Source: Leptospira yanagawae serovar Saopaulo str. Sao Paulo = ATCC 700523 (GTDB lineage Bacteria; Spirochaetota; Leptospiria; Leptospirales; Leptospiraceae). From it: DNA of 64,000 nt. The stretch spans positions 62,001 through 126,000 of the forward strand of contig NZ_AOGX02000047.1 in the NCBI RefSeq assembly GCF_000332475.2, in the 5' to 3' direction. The translations under genes were made by a program, and so were the position numbers. Below, piece after piece: positions 18,577 through 27,802 of this stretch; positions within the stretch are counted from its first letter, which is position 1; each line of letters starts with the position of its first letter. The notes beneath the pieces are model-generated. The model searched no databases. It saw only the letters and a list, made by a program, of their open reading frames with translations, and was not told the DNA's origin.

Positions 18577-19861
18577 AACCAACCTTTCCAATTCGATTGA
18601 TTCCCATATACCCTTGGTTTTCCATGTCCAAATCCAAAAACACACCTGTTTTTTCCTTAGGATTTGGTCCTAACAAATAAAAATCAAACACATTTGCTGA
18701 CCAAAGGAATACCAAAACCGTTAATGCCTGAGACAAACTCGTACGAGACGATTCCATCCGTTGTCGATAAGGTTCTATTAATAGATAATTGAATACAATT
18801 GTCTCGGATACTCGGGCATTAGGAGGAATCCCAATCGCGGATTCATATGCTTCTTTGTCAGAACGATATTGATTGAACTGGTAACCAGCGTACAATAAAC
18901 CCAAAGTAAAAATTGACATATAAACTTTTCCCTTTTCTTCCTGACCTCTGGCATACTGCCCCCAACCTGGATACAAAAACGAACGGAAAGCATATGTCGG
19001 GTTGTATGGATTAAACATTGGAGCATCTGCCAGTGATGTGTCAGGGTTCACCGCATAAGTTAAAATTGTATCTTCAGATTTTTCTGCGTATTCCTTTGTA
19101 TATGGTTTTTGAATCTTTTGATTTTCTTTTGACCACTCCTTCATGGCTTGGATTACATAGTTGGATAATTCAGAATATGTTACTTCTCCATTATAATTAG
19201 AGTCCGCACGCCCTTCTAATCCATAAATCAAATATTTTGTAAAAATTCCATAACCTGATTTTGGATCTTCAAAACTTGAATATCCAACTTTCGTTGAATA
19301 GAATACAGATACGATTTCACTGTCTTTGAATTGCACAGTCTCTAAATACTTACGTCCTACATCACCTTTACTATCTTCAGGATTACGACAAGCATCGATA
19401 AAAAAAACTACTCGTTTCAGTTGGAAACGCCTCGTCATTTCTAACAATTGTTCTACTGCAATTCCAGTTTCGAATGGATTTTGTGGATTGGCATCTTCTG
19501 GAAGTAAATATACCTTATCATTATAGTCCACAACACCATGACCAGAAAAATAAAATACAACAAGATCATCCGGTTTTGTTTCTTCTAACAATGATTCAAA
19601 TTGTGAGATGATGTTGTTTTTCGTTGGGGTAGATTTGGTAGAACCTTCTTGTAATAACGTTTGGATACGATTATAAGAACCGTAACTAAACAAAATTTTG
19701 GTCATTCCTAGTGCATCATTTTTTGCTGTTTTTAAATTTGCTAAACTTAAATCTTTGTATTCGCTCACTCCCACAACAAACCCAAAACGTTTACTTACTG
19801 TTTCAGCAAACAAAAATAGTGGTTGTATTAGAAGAAAGAATATTAGGATTTTAAATTTCAT
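18560..19861 (-). CDS. Exported caspase-like (C14) protease with EF-hand-like loop and C-terminal membrane domain
   Basis: A 433-residue protein with signal peptide (residues 1-19, ending FLFAE) and a peptidase C14 domain (about 25-270). The caspase dyad is visible: His108 in YFSGHG and Cys158 in FFIDACRN. An EF-hand-like loop, D220-SNYNGEVTYS-E231, lies late in the domain and has acidic or amide residues at positions 1, 3, 5, 7 and 12, suggesting calcium binding. The C-terminal third (RSFLYPGWGQYARGQEEKG) with two hydrophobic helices (about 315-332 and 378-397) resembles the DUF5683-type membrane region. The active site should therefore be periplasmic. It lies between the chemoreceptor and three Kelch lipoproteins, with overlaps downstream, and is probably functionally tied to them. 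Substrates are unknown. Confidence 0.88.
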   Translation of the reverse strand: MKFKILIFFLLIQPLFLFAETVSKRFGFVVGVSEYKDLSLANLKTAKNDALGMTKILFSYGSYNRIQTLLQEGSTKSTPTKNNIISQFESLLEETKPDDLVVFYFSGHGVVDYNDKVYLLPEDANPQNPFETGIAVEQLLEMTRRFQLKRVVFFIDACRNPEDSKGDVGRKYLETVQFKDSEIVSVFYSTKVGYSSFEDPKSGYGIFTKYLIYGLEGRADSNYNGEVTYSELSNYVIQAMKEWSKENQKIQKPYTKEYAEKSEDTILTYAVNPDTSLADAPMFNPYNPTYAFRSFLYPGWGQYARGQEEKGKVYMSIFTLGLLYAGYQFNQYRSDKEAYESAIGIPPNARVSETIVFNYLLIEPYRQRMESSRTSLSQALTVLVFLWSANVFDFYLLGPNPKEKTGVFLDLDMENQGYMGINRIGKVGYALRF

Positions 19862-19870
19862 TGAAATGGT

Positions 19871-21448
19871 TTAATTGATCGCTAATTCCTGTGCTTGGTT
19901 TTCCAAACTTACAGTATTATCTCCAATTTTCCTAGCATTTAATACAACGTGACGATTGATTTCTTCCATCTGATTCACTACAGAAATCATTTGTTCCTTG
20001 TCTTGGTCTAATATTTTTGATTCTTGGTCGAGAACCTTTGAAATGGAATCAATCATTTCGATTGATTCTAAAACTTCGTTATTCAAATCTTTTTGTGTAT
20101 TAATTTTCTTTGTGGCCGAGTCCATCACATCACTTAACACCGCATATTTATTTTGCAATGTATCGGTTTGGTTCAGGGCAACCGAAGCAAGTTCTGTCCC
20201 TTCTTGTATAAATCGATTTGAATTATTGATAATCTTCTTGATTTTTGTAGCATTTTCATTGGAGTTTTCTGCAAGTTTTGCAACTTCCTGCGCCACTACG
20301 GCAAATCCTCTTCCATGTTCACCAGCTCTTGCTGCCTCAATAGACGCGTTCAGTGCTAATAAATTTGTTCTGTCTGCAATCTCTGCCATTATATCATTCA
20401 CTTCACTCACTTCTTTTTGTGAAAGATTGATGGAACGCAATCTTTCTTCTAAATTTTTTACCGTTTGAGAAAGAACTGTACTTCTTTCTTGGAAATCACT
20501 CATATTTGAGTTTAACTCTTCTACTGCTTTTCCTATCTCAACTATATTGAGTTTTAGTGAATCTGATTTATGATTTAAATGAGTAATTTGATTGTGTTGT
20601 TTCCCAATATTTTCCACAGAAGTTTGGATACTTCCTGAAAATGATGAAACAAATTCTGTTAGCTCACCAATGGATTTGTCTTGGGATTCAATTTGTCCAT
20701 TAAAATCAATTGTTAACTCACGAATATTTTTTAAAGTTACAAATAGTTCCGATCCAATTCGTTTTAAATCTCGATTAAGACTATCAGCGTTGGACCTTTC
20801 TTCTTCCGCTTGTTTATGTTTTTCTTCTGATTCATTTTTAATTTCATTTAGCAAATTCAAAACTGCCGATGTAAGGTAACCAAAACAAATCAGAAATAAT
20901 ATTTTAAATACTTCATTTGAAATCCCTACCGTTCCTTTTTCACTTTGGATACCTTCCGCTTCTCGAAAGGACACACCTTGGCCATATGCAATCACCAATA
21001 ACACCACCAAACAAAAAGCGGAATAAAAAGTGCTCATGAGCAAAGTTCGTTTCGAAAATAAAAATGCAGAGTACACTACATAAAAATAATATAATACATA
21101 AAGTGTGGGTGATTTGATCAAATCTGCAGCAACAGTACTCCCTCCCATTAACCCAGAAGCAGTTACGGCGAATAGAACTGTGATATCCAAAAGAATTAAC
21201 AGTTTGGGAAAAAATACATTCAGACGACCTTTTTTGAATAGGTAAGCCTGCAAACCTCCGTACAAAAACATACAAGTGATCCCAACGAGATAACTCGTAG
21301 TTTGCAGGGTCGTGGACGTTTTGAACGATCCCAAAGTCGCAATGATATAAAAACCTGCGAGCAAAAACCTCACCCGGTTGACATACACAGGCCCAAGTTC
21401 TAACCAATTTTTTTTGTTTTTGATCAATTCTTCTGAAGGTTTCGGCAT
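19871..21448 (-). CDS. Methyl-accepting chemotaxis protein with multi-pass membrane sensor
   Basis: A 525-residue chemoreceptor. The first ~205 residues hold about six hydrophobic helices with almost no periplasmic domain, so the sensor is intramembrane. A coiled coil and the cytoplasmic signalling domain follow. The highly conserved hairpin is clear ([20 protein letters not shown], then [18 protein letters not shown], about residues 350-390) and binds CheA/CheW. No HAMP domain is obvious. It is first in the operon, 9 bases before the caspase-like gene, with GAGGAT upstream of the ATG. It is divergent from the pirin gene. It may sense a membrane or redox state and feed flagellar control, or here serve a local response; the latter is inference. 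Confidence 0.92.
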   Translation of the reverse strand: MPKPSEELIKNKKNWLELGPVYVNRVRFLLAGFYIIATLGSFKTSTTLQTTSYLVGITCMFLYGGLQAYLFKKGRLNVFFPKLLILLDITVLFAVTASGLMGGSTVAADLIKSPTLYVLYYFYVVYSAFLFSKRTLLMSTFYSAFCLVVLLVIAYGQGVSFREAEGIQSEKGTVGISNEVFKILFLICFGYLTSAVLNLLNEIKNESEEKHKQAEEERSNADSLNRDLKRIGSELFVTLKNIRELTIDFNGQIESQDKSIGELTEFVSSFSGSIQTSVENIGKQHNQITHLNHKSDSLKLNIVEIGKAVEELNSNMSDFQERSTVLSQTVKNLEERLRSINLSQKEVSEVNDIMAEIADRTNLLALNASIEAARAGEHGRGFAVVAQEVAKLAENSNENATKIKKIINNSNRFIQEGTELASVALNQTDTLQNKYAVLSDVMDSATKKINTQKDLNNEVLESIEMIDSISKVLDQESKILDQDKEQMISVVNQMEEINRHVVLNARKIGDNTVSLENQAQELAIN

Positions 21449-21520
21449 AGGTTGATCCTCTATATACCAAAGTGATTGGAAAGTGATTTTCTTTTTTCAC
21501 AGAGTGTAAAAGAATCCTGG

Positions 21521-21549
21521 TTGACAAATTTTAGTTTAATATTAAACTA
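21521..21549 (+). promoter_or_regulatory. Promoter with palindromic operator, apparently giving a leaderless pirin mRNA
   Basis: A consensus -35 TTGACA (21521-21526) is followed 16 bases later by TAAACT (21543-21548), a 4/6 match to -10. The spacer and -10 are covered by a perfect 18-bp palindrome, TAGTTTAATATTAAACTA (21532-21549), a good repressor operator. Transcription would start about 21555-21556, on or next to the ATG of the pirin gene, and no ribosome site is visible. The regulator is not identified; the palindrome could also affect the divergent chemoreceptor operon. Confidence 0.6.
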
Positions 21550-21555
21550 TTTGAT

Positions 21556-22293
21556 ATGGAAGCAACAAACCCAAACAAAACCACAGTTCAAAAGAAATTC
21601 TACCCATCAAACGAACGCGGGCATGTCAATTTTGGTTGGTTGGATAGCCATCACTCCTTCAGTTTTGGCCATTGGTACCACCCCGAAAAAACCAATTTTG
21701 GTGCACTCCGTGTTTTGAATGACGATATTGTAGAACCAAGTATGGGATTTGGCACTCACCCCCACCAAAATATGGAGATCGTATCCATCCCTTTATTTGG
21801 GGAACTTGCGCATAAAGATAGTACAGGTACGAATGGTATCATCAAAACTGGAGATGTGCAGATTATGTCTGCAGGATCTGGAATCCAACATTCGGAATTC
21901 AATCATAGTTCAGAGAAAAAAGTGAATTTCTTGCAGATCTGGATTCTACCAAAAGTGGCGAATATCCAACCGAGGTATGACCAAAAATCTTTCCAGGAAG
22001 CAGGGAGAGTGAACAGGTTCCAAACTGTTGTTTCACCCATTGACGAAGAAGCTGTTTGGATCAACCAAGACGCCTACTTTTCTTTGGCAACGTTGGAACC
22101 AAATCATACTCTTTCATACAAAGTGCATGCGCCGAACCAAGGGATTTATGTCTTCCTCATTCATGGAAAACTAACAGCAGAAGGGACAACATTAGAACGC
22201 CGGGATGCAGTTGGACTTTGGGGGATTGATGAATATCATTTTGAAGCTTCTGTGAAATCAGAATTCCTTGTGATAGAAATTCCCATGAAGTGA
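21556..22293 (+). CDS. Pirin family protein (YhhW-like)
   Basis: A 245-residue bicupin protein of the pirin family, related to YhhW/quercetinase. The metal site in the N-terminal cupin is visible as FGTHPHQNMEIV plus GIQHSEFNH, supplying His ligands and a Glu. Pirins bind Fe or another divalent metal and have been linked to redox sensing or dioxygenase activity. It is a single-gene unit on the plus strand. A strong palindrome overlaps its predicted promoter and the transcript seems leaderless, so it is probably controlled by a dedicated repressor. It appears complete. Confidence 0.93.
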   Translation: MEATNPNKTTVQKKFYPSNERGHVNFGWLDSHHSFSFGHWYHPEKTNFGALRVLNDDIVEPSMGFGTHPHQNMEIVSIPLFGELAHKDSTGTNGIIKTGDVQIMSAGSGIQHSEFNHSSEKKVNFLQIWILPKVANIQPRYDQKSFQEAGRVNRFQTVVSPIDEEAVWINQDAYFSLATLEPNHTLSYKVHAPNQGIYVFLIHGKLTAEGTTLERRDAVGLWGIDEYHFEASVKSEFLVIEIPMK

Positions 22294-22956
22294 AAGATTC
22301 CACTGGATCCAATCAAATGAAGGACCAACGGAAAGAGTGATGTGTGCATGTGGCAAACCACTTGGAACAATTGGTCCTTCTTCCCCTTAGAAACAATTCC
22401 ATAGATTGGTATGGTATCGATCTATGGAATTTAATTCCACACACTTGGTAAAATTTTATTTCCGATCACGAGACCCAAGCCATAATCAATTTTTACATTG
22501 AGTGTAAATTTTCTCTACTTCAGATTCGCCTCAAGTGGTATTCGCTATCGATCGTATTTCTTTATCTATATGGCTCTCTCTATACTTCTATTGACTGTGT
22601 CTGAAATTTTACACTAGAGGCAAATGGTTCTGCCAAACAAAGCATCCAATCAGAAATGGCGAAATGGAAAACACCAGACCACCAACTCCTCCATTCCTTT
22701 AATGTCTTTTCTGGAATCCTTGCGACGAAAAATGAATCGTCTCAAAATTCACGTTAATGCACCCCAACAAATGAGAAAAATGAATTGCATTTGAATTTTC
22801 GGATCCTGATGCAAAGTTTCTAGGCAAAACTTCATTCCAATGGACGGTACATTTTTCCCATCATACGTATTTTTTTTCGTGTATTTTTATTCGCGAATTA
22901 TTTTTTTGTATTTTTAGGGCTCCCGTATCGAATCTGGGACTCCCAAGGAGAATCCA
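22294..22956 (+). other. 663-base gap without a convincing gene
   Basis: No credible full-length ORF is seen on either strand. The most notable element is a perfect 12-bp inverted repeat (22395-22406 with 22420-22431) around a 13-base loop, not followed by a T tract. On the minus strand a short frame near 22440-22495 reads DYGLGLVIGNKILPSVWN, which has the flavour of the end of a serine-hydrolase/beta-lactamase-like protein, so the gap may contain a decayed gene. The last 100 bases are very T-rich and probably include the promoter of the carbonic anhydrase operon. Confidence 0.5.
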
Positions 22957-23640
22957 ATGAAAGGTTTTAGGTTTTTTATCAGTTTCTTTTTCTTCTCCAT
23001 TACAACACAACTAATGGCGGAGAGCAATCACGCAGGTCTACCAGCAAAAGAAGCATTGCAACGATTGGTAGAAGGCAATCTAAGATTTGTGCAAGGGAAA
23101 TCAATTCGCCCAAACCAAACAGTGGAACGAATCAAAGAAGTTTCCAAAAAACAAAATCCGTTTGCGACAATCGTAGGTTGTTCTGATTCAAGAGTTCCGA
23201 ATGAAATTGTGTTCGACCAAGGCCTTGGAGACCTTTTTATCTTACGAACTGCGGGTCAAGTTTCCACCTATGCATCTTGGGGTTCTATTGAATTCTCAGT
23301 CGCTGTTCTTGGCGTGAATCTGATCGTTGTACTTGGACATTCCAGTTGTGGCGCTGTGGGTGCTGCGTGTAAAGCCGATGAAGTTCCGGGACACATCATT
23401 GCTCTCACAAATGCCATCAAACCCGCCGCAGAGAAAGCCAAACATTTGGAAGGTGATTTTTTAGATAATGCAGTCAAAACAAATGTAGCATTACAAGTTG
23501 TATCACTTCGCAAACTAGATCCAATCATTTCGAAATACTATAACAAAGGCCAATTACAAATTGTTGGTGCAGTTTACGATTTGGAAACTGGTAAAGTGAA
23601 TTTTCTGACAGAAGAATTTATTACTTCTATTACTAAATAG
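22957..23640 (+). CDS. Exported beta-class carbonic anhydrase
   Basis: Interconverts CO2 and bicarbonate. The 227-residue protein has an N-terminal signal (hydrophobic residues 3-18, cleavage after about Ala21), so it should act in the periplasm, unlike the usual cytosolic enzyme. Active-site residues are visible: Cys75, Asp77 and Arg79 in GCSDSR, and His128 and Cys131 in LGHSSCGAVGAA. A strong AAGGAG precedes the ATG. The SbtA-like bicarbonate transporter gene starts 9 bases later and SbtB follows, so the likely role is to supply bicarbonate at the transporter's outer face. It appears intact. Confidence 0.94.
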   Translation: MKGFRFFISFFFFSITTQLMAESNHAGLPAKEALQRLVEGNLRFVQGKSIRPNQTVERIKEVSKKQNPFATIVGCSDSRVPNEIVFDQGLGDLFILRTAGQVSTYASWGSIEFSVAVLGVNLIVVLGHSSCGAVGAACKADEVPGHIIALTNAIKPAAEKAKHLEGDFLDNAVKTNVALQVVSLRKLDPIISKYYNKGQLQIVGAVYDLETGKVNFLTEEFITSITK

Positions 23641-23649
23641 GAAATACAA

Positions 23650-24627
23650 ATGGATATATTACATGCATTAGTTGCCAACTTACAGACACCAATGTTCTTA
23701 GCCTTTTTGCTAGGAATCATTGCGACTCTTATCAAAAGTGATCTTAAATTTCCTGATGGAATGTATGCAGGGCTCACCATTTATTTACTCTTTGCAATTG
23801 GATTAAAAGGTGGTGTCAAATTGAGTAACACCACATTACTCGAATTCTACAAACCAGCACTTGCGGCTCTTACCCTTTGTGTCACAATCCCACTCATCGC
23901 ATTTGGTTTGTTGACGAAGTTTGGAAAGTATGATAAAGCAAATGCGGCAGCCCTTGCTGCTCATTACGGATCAGTTTCGGCTGTGACATTTAGTGAAGCC
24001 CTTGCCTTTCTTGATTCATTGCAAATCAGTTATGAAGGATTTATGCCAAGTTTATTGGCCATTATGGAGGTCCCGGCCATTCTTGTGGCTTTACTCCTCA
24101 TCAAAATGAACCCAAAAGACAAATCCGAAGATTCTTCTTGGGGAAAAATTTTACATGAACTCTTCACTGGGAAAGGCACTTTGCTGCTATTAGGTGGCTT
24201 ACTGATTGGTATGATCTCAGGAAAAAAAGGCCACGAACAATTTGCTCCACTTTTTGAAACACCTTTCCGGGGCATGTTGATTTTATTCCTTTTGGAAGTA
24301 GGAATTGTTACAGGAAGAAGGTTAGCAGACCTAAAAAAAGCAGGTGTATTTTTGATTGGTTTCGGAATCCTATTTCCTATCTGTACGGCTATGTTTGGAT
24401 TGTTTTTAGGATATGGAATCGGATTATCAATGGGTGGCGCCATGGTACTTGGAACTCTCAGTGCCAGTGCTTCGTACATTGCTGCCCCTGCTGCTGTTCG
24501 CATTGCCATCCCTGAGGCAAGTCCAGCCATATATCTGACAGCTTCCCTTGCCATCACCTTTCCCTTCAACCTTTCGGTTGGGTTACCTTTATACCTGGCT
24601 GTCTCAAAATACCTCTACGGAGCCTAA
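23650..24627 (+). CDS. sbtA: SbtA-like sodium-dependent bicarbonate transporter
   Basis: A 325-residue membrane protein with about ten helices and the SbtA (DUF897) pattern: FLLGIIATLIKSDLKFPDGM near the N-terminus, then LFAIGLKGGVKLS, and in the second half the inverted-repeat partner GMLILFLLEVGIVTGRRL with SASASYIAAPAAVR. In cyanobacteria SbtA imports bicarbonate with sodium at high affinity. The flanking periplasmic carbonic anhydrase and SbtB-like regulator make bicarbonate the likely substrate here too. In a heterotroph the bicarbonate would feed carboxylases, or serve pH control; that is inference. Confidence 0.9.
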   Translation: MDILHALVANLQTPMFLAFLLGIIATLIKSDLKFPDGMYAGLTIYLLFAIGLKGGVKLSNTTLLEFYKPALAALTLCVTIPLIAFGLLTKFGKYDKANAAALAAHYGSVSAVTFSEALAFLDSLQISYEGFMPSLLAIMEVPAILVALLLIKMNPKDKSEDSSWGKILHELFTGKGTLLLLGGLLIGMISGKKGHEQFAPLFETPFRGMLILFLLEVGIVTGRRLADLKKAGVFLIGFGILFPICTAMFGLFLGYGIGLSMGGAMVLGTLSASASYIAAPAAVRIAIPEASPAIYLTASLAITFPFNLSVGLPLYLAVSKYLYGA

Positions 24628-24629
24628 TC

Positions 24630-24932
24630 ATGAAATTAGAAAAAGCAAAACTCATCACCATCATTGCTGACGAAGCATTACAAGATCGATTGGTATCGGA
24701 ATTGAAATCAGTTAATGTGAAAGGTTATACCATAAGCGAAGCAAAAGGGGAAGGTATCAATCATTCTCACCTAACATCATGGGAAGGTAAAAACATTCGA
24801 TTGGAATCGTTAGTTTCGGAAGGGAAAGCCCTGAAGGTATTCCAAATCATCTCGGAAAAATACCTTGAAAAGTATCCAATGGTTATCTTTATGAACGATG
24901 TGGAAGTGATCCGAAAGGAAAGATTCAACTAA
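24630..24932 (+). CDS. sbtB: SbtB-like PII-family regulator
   Basis: A 100-residue PII-like protein (KLITIIADEALQDRLVSELK, then VKGYTISEAKGEG) directly after sbtA, 2 bases from its stop. In cyanobacteria SbtB binds adenine nucleotides, including cAMP, and gates SbtA. The nucleotide-binding segment GEGINHSHLTSWEGKNIRLE fits the T-loop region, but the whole protein contains no Cys, so it lacks the redox-sensitive C-terminal loop of some cyanobacterial SbtB proteins. It ends 8 bases from a convergent gene. The assignment rests on sequence pattern and the diagnostic context. Confidence 0.88.
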   Translation: MKLEKAKLITIIADEALQDRLVSELKSVNVKGYTISEAKGEGINHSHLTSWEGKNIRLESLVSEGKALKVFQIISEKYLEKYPMVIFMNDVEVIRKERFN

Positions 24933-24939
24933 CAAAACT

Positions 24940-26361
24940 TTAAAATGTATGGCCAATGTCTACATAAAACAATTGGTCTTCTTTTGAATAAGCGTAATCA
25001 ATTAGGATTACGGTAGCTTGGTCCCAAACGAGTCGTAATCCTAACCCTCGAGAATGTTTGTAATCCAAAGCATTCACTTGGCGTAATTTGTCCCATACAC
25101 GACCCACATCGTAAAATGGAACAATGCTGACTTGAAAAAATTGATCCCAAAAAGAAAAACTTCCCACTCGAAAACGGAATTCAATATTATAAAAACCAAT
25201 TACAGGACCAAAAAATCGTTCCTGACGGTATCCACGAAGAGTATTCTGTCCACCTAACGCACCAAAGGGCCCATCAATTGAAAACAAATATCGGTATTCA
25301 AAAAAAGGTACATTCCCCTCTACTTTGGTGAGTGCCACACGTTGTGCGATCACAAACTCTTCAAAAAGTTTAGGGAATGGTTGGTAAAAATTTTTAATTT
25401 GAGCAAACTGTCTTACATAATTAAAATCAGATCCTATGGTTCGTTCTGCTTTATTGATATTGTATTCGATAAGCCATCCCCGATCAGGGTCCGGTTCGTA
25501 GTCTCTTGTATCATAAGCAATCCCTGCCCTTAGGTAATTTAGATTACCACCATTCACACCAACGATTTTGCCTGAATTTGAATCTTCCGTAATTTTAGAT
25601 ACATCTTCGATGGCTGGGACTTTGCCGCTGGTAAGAGGGTCTTTTGCGTCCGTTGACCTACCATCGTAGCGCCTAACAATGTTTTTAGAAAACTCAACGC
25701 CACCCCAAACGCGAAAAATTTGAAATACTGTTTTGTCGGCAGCAAATTGTCCATAAGTAGTTTCAAATTGGTAATCGTGATAGCGTTGTGTGGAAACAAA
25801 CTCACGGCCTGGCCCTTGGTTTTTGGCATATGCATTTGCATTTTCAAAATCTGAAAAAGTTGCATTCCTTACGATTCTACTTCCATCGGCATTACGATCT
25901 CGGTAGTACAATGGTTGTAAACTTTCTGACCCCACTCCAAAGTATTGGTTATAAAGGCTTTCATCATGCCCAATATAAGCACGCAAACGATAGGCCGTAT
26001 CTAAAAAGAATGGTGCGTCCCAAGCCAGGTAATTGATCTGCGTTCCACGATTACTTCTGTAAACTCCCACATTAAACATATGTTCATAAGGAGTATATTT
26101 AAAGGAGGAATCTGACTTGGTTCCGTTATAAAAAATATTGGCTAGGATCCCAAGACCAGCTCCATTGACTGCATCATTTCCAAAGAGTGGCAGCCCTGTT
26201 GCATACCAACCTTCTTTTTTGTTGGCCAGTTCTTTCTCGTCGAGTTTTTTGAATTCACCCAACCACTCTGGTACATCTGATTTTCTTTGTTCAGTAAATA
26301 AAGGAAAAACGACCATTGTTGATAGCAATACCAACCAAATCGTCGTTCCCCTAAATGGCAT
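24940..26361 (-). CDS. Omp85-superfamily outer-membrane barrel without POTRA domains
   Basis: A 473-residue exported protein (signal about residues 1-23) ending DIGHTF, the terminal Phe expected for BAM insertion. The Omp85 loop-6 motif is visible as GGQNTLRGYRQERFFGP, followed by the strands IEFRFRVGSFSFWDQFF and FYDVGRVWD. There is no room for POTRA domains between the signal and the barrel, so this is a barrel-only member (surface-antigen D15-like), not BamA itself. It starts 3 bases after pyruvate kinase and is probably in that operon. Transport or enzymatic roles cannot be assigned. Confidence 0.85.
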   Translation of the reverse strand: MPFRGTTIWLVLLSTMVVFPLFTEQRKSDVPEWLGEFKKLDEKELANKKEGWYATGLPLFGNDAVNGAGLGILANIFYNGTKSDSSFKYTPYEHMFNVGVYRSNRGTQINYLAWDAPFFLDTAYRLRAYIGHDESLYNQYFGVGSESLQPLYYRDRNADGSRIVRNATFSDFENANAYAKNQGPGREFVSTQRYHDYQFETTYGQFAADKTVFQIFRVWGGVEFSKNIVRRYDGRSTDAKDPLTSGKVPAIEDVSKITEDSNSGKIVGVNGGNLNYLRAGIAYDTRDYEPDPDRGWLIEYNINKAERTIGSDFNYVRQFAQIKNFYQPFPKLFEEFVIAQRVALTKVEGNVPFFEYRYLFSIDGPFGALGGQNTLRGYRQERFFGPVIGFYNIEFRFRVGSFSFWDQFFQVSIVPFYDVGRVWDKLRQVNALDYKHSRGLGLRLVWDQATVILIDYAYSKEDQLFYVDIGHTF

Positions 26362-26364
26362 GCG

Positions 26365-27798
26365 TTATTTGACTTCGCGGACTTGAATGGTTTCGACTCT
26401 TTCTTCACCCGCAATGATGTCAGATAAAATGACTACTTTTTCACCCATTTGCAAATATCCATTATTCACTAACGTTTGGATGGCAAGTTTGATCGTTTTT
26501 TCAGGATCGGATGAAAAATCCACTCGGTAGGGAATGACACCTCGAGTTAACCAAAGCTTTCGCCTAACAGATGTCATGTTTGTAAAAGCATGGACAATGG
26601 GGTATCTCGGGTGAAACGATGCTAAATTATTTGCAGTAATCCCTCGCCTTGTGATGGCGATAATGGCATGGGCTTGCATGGAATCTGCAAGATTTGCCGC
26701 AGACCTTGCCATTTCTTCCTTTTGGTCTTTCGGTTTACGTTGTGCCGCAAGACCCAAATTAATCGACATTTCCATTCTACGTGCAATTTTATCTAACATT
26801 TCCACACATCGCACCGGATACTTCCCCATTGCGGTTTCACCAGATAACATAATCGCATCTGCTTCTTCATAAACCGCATTGGCCACATCCGTAACTTCCG
26901 CTCTGGTTGGAGATGGATTGTGGATCATGGACTCAAGTAAATGTGTGGCAACAATAACTCGTTTCCCCTCTTCTTGGCAACGTTTGATAATTCGTCTCTG
27001 TACGATAGGAAGTTCTTCGATTTCAATCTCAACTCCCAAATCGCCACGTGCCACCATAATACCATCAGACGATTTGATGATCTCGTCTAAGTTTTTTAAG
27101 CCCTCTTGGTCTTCAATTTTAGCAATGATTTGCGCATGGTGTTTTTTTTCATCGATGATGCCACGAAGTTGTACCACATCTTCTTGTGATCGTACAAATG
27201 ACAAGGCCACAAAATCAATGTCCTCTTCTAATCCAAACAAAATGTCTTTCAAATCTTTTGGTGTGATCGAAGGGATATTCACTCGAATCCCTGGTAAGTT
27301 GATGTGTTTTCTTGAGCCTAATTTCCCACCATCTAACACAGTACAGATAAGTTCGTTCTCACGGATCTCTTGCACTGCAAGGTTGATCAGACCGTTGTCT
27401 ACCGTAACTTTATCACCAACTTTTAAATCTTTAACAATGTCACGGTAATTCACAAAAACACTTTGTGCTTCTGCTTCCATCCCTGGAATGATGTGGAAGG
27501 TAAAAGTCTCACCCACTTTTAAATGTAAATCATTTTGGACATCCCCAGTTCTAATTTCTGGTCCTTGTGTATCTAACAAAATGGAGATCGGTTGTTTATG
27601 TAATTCGTCTTTGTTTAATGATTTGATGATGCGAATGATTTTCCTATGGAACTCGTGATCACCATGACTCATGTTGATCCTTGCGATATTCATCCCCGCC
27701 AAAGCTAAACTTCGGATCATTTCTTTTGATGCTGTCGCTGGACCTATGGTGCAAACGATCTTGGTTTTTCTGGCTCTTAATTGTTCAATTGCTGGCAT
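26365..27798 (-). CDS. pyk: Pyruvate kinase
   Basis: Catalyses phosphoenolpyruvate plus ADP to pyruvate plus ATP. The 477 residues include [28 protein letters not shown], the active-site region [15 protein letters not shown] [31 protein letters not shown] with the catalytic Lys, [14 protein letters not shown] and [15 protein letters not shown]. The C-terminal domain is complete. It starts 4 bases after the stop of the unknown 667-residue gene and ends just before the Omp85 gene, forming a likely three-gene unit. Leptospira live mainly on fatty acids, so the enzyme may serve anaplerotic or regulatory purposes more than sugar catabolism. Confidence 0.97.
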   Translation of the reverse strand: MPAIEQLRARKTKIVCTIGPATASKEMIRSLALAGMNIARINMSHGDHEFHRKIIRIIKSLNKDELHKQPISILLDTQGPEIRTGDVQNDLHLKVGETFTFHIIPGMEAEAQSVFVNYRDIVKDLKVGDKVTVDNGLINLAVQEIRENELICTVLDGGKLGSRKHINLPGIRVNIPSITPKDLKDILFGLEEDIDFVALSFVRSQEDVVQLRGIIDEKKHHAQIIAKIEDQEGLKNLDEIIKSSDGIMVARGDLGVEIEIEELPIVQRRIIKRCQEEGKRVIVATHLLESMIHNPSPTRAEVTDVANAVYEEADAIMLSGETAMGKYPVRCVEMLDKIARRMEMSINLGLAAQRKPKDQKEEMARSAANLADSMQAHAIIAITRRGITANNLASFHPRYPIVHAFTNMTSVRRKLWLTRGVIPYRVDFSSDPEKTIKLAIQTLVNNGYLQMGEKVVILSDIIAGEERVETIQVREVK

Positions 27799-27802
27799 AA
27801 TG

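Noticed and set aside
26879..27448. 189-residue plus-strand ORF opposite pyruvate kinase
   Set aside because: It is antisense to a complete conserved enzyme, with a Ser/Lys/Ile-rich nonsense composition.
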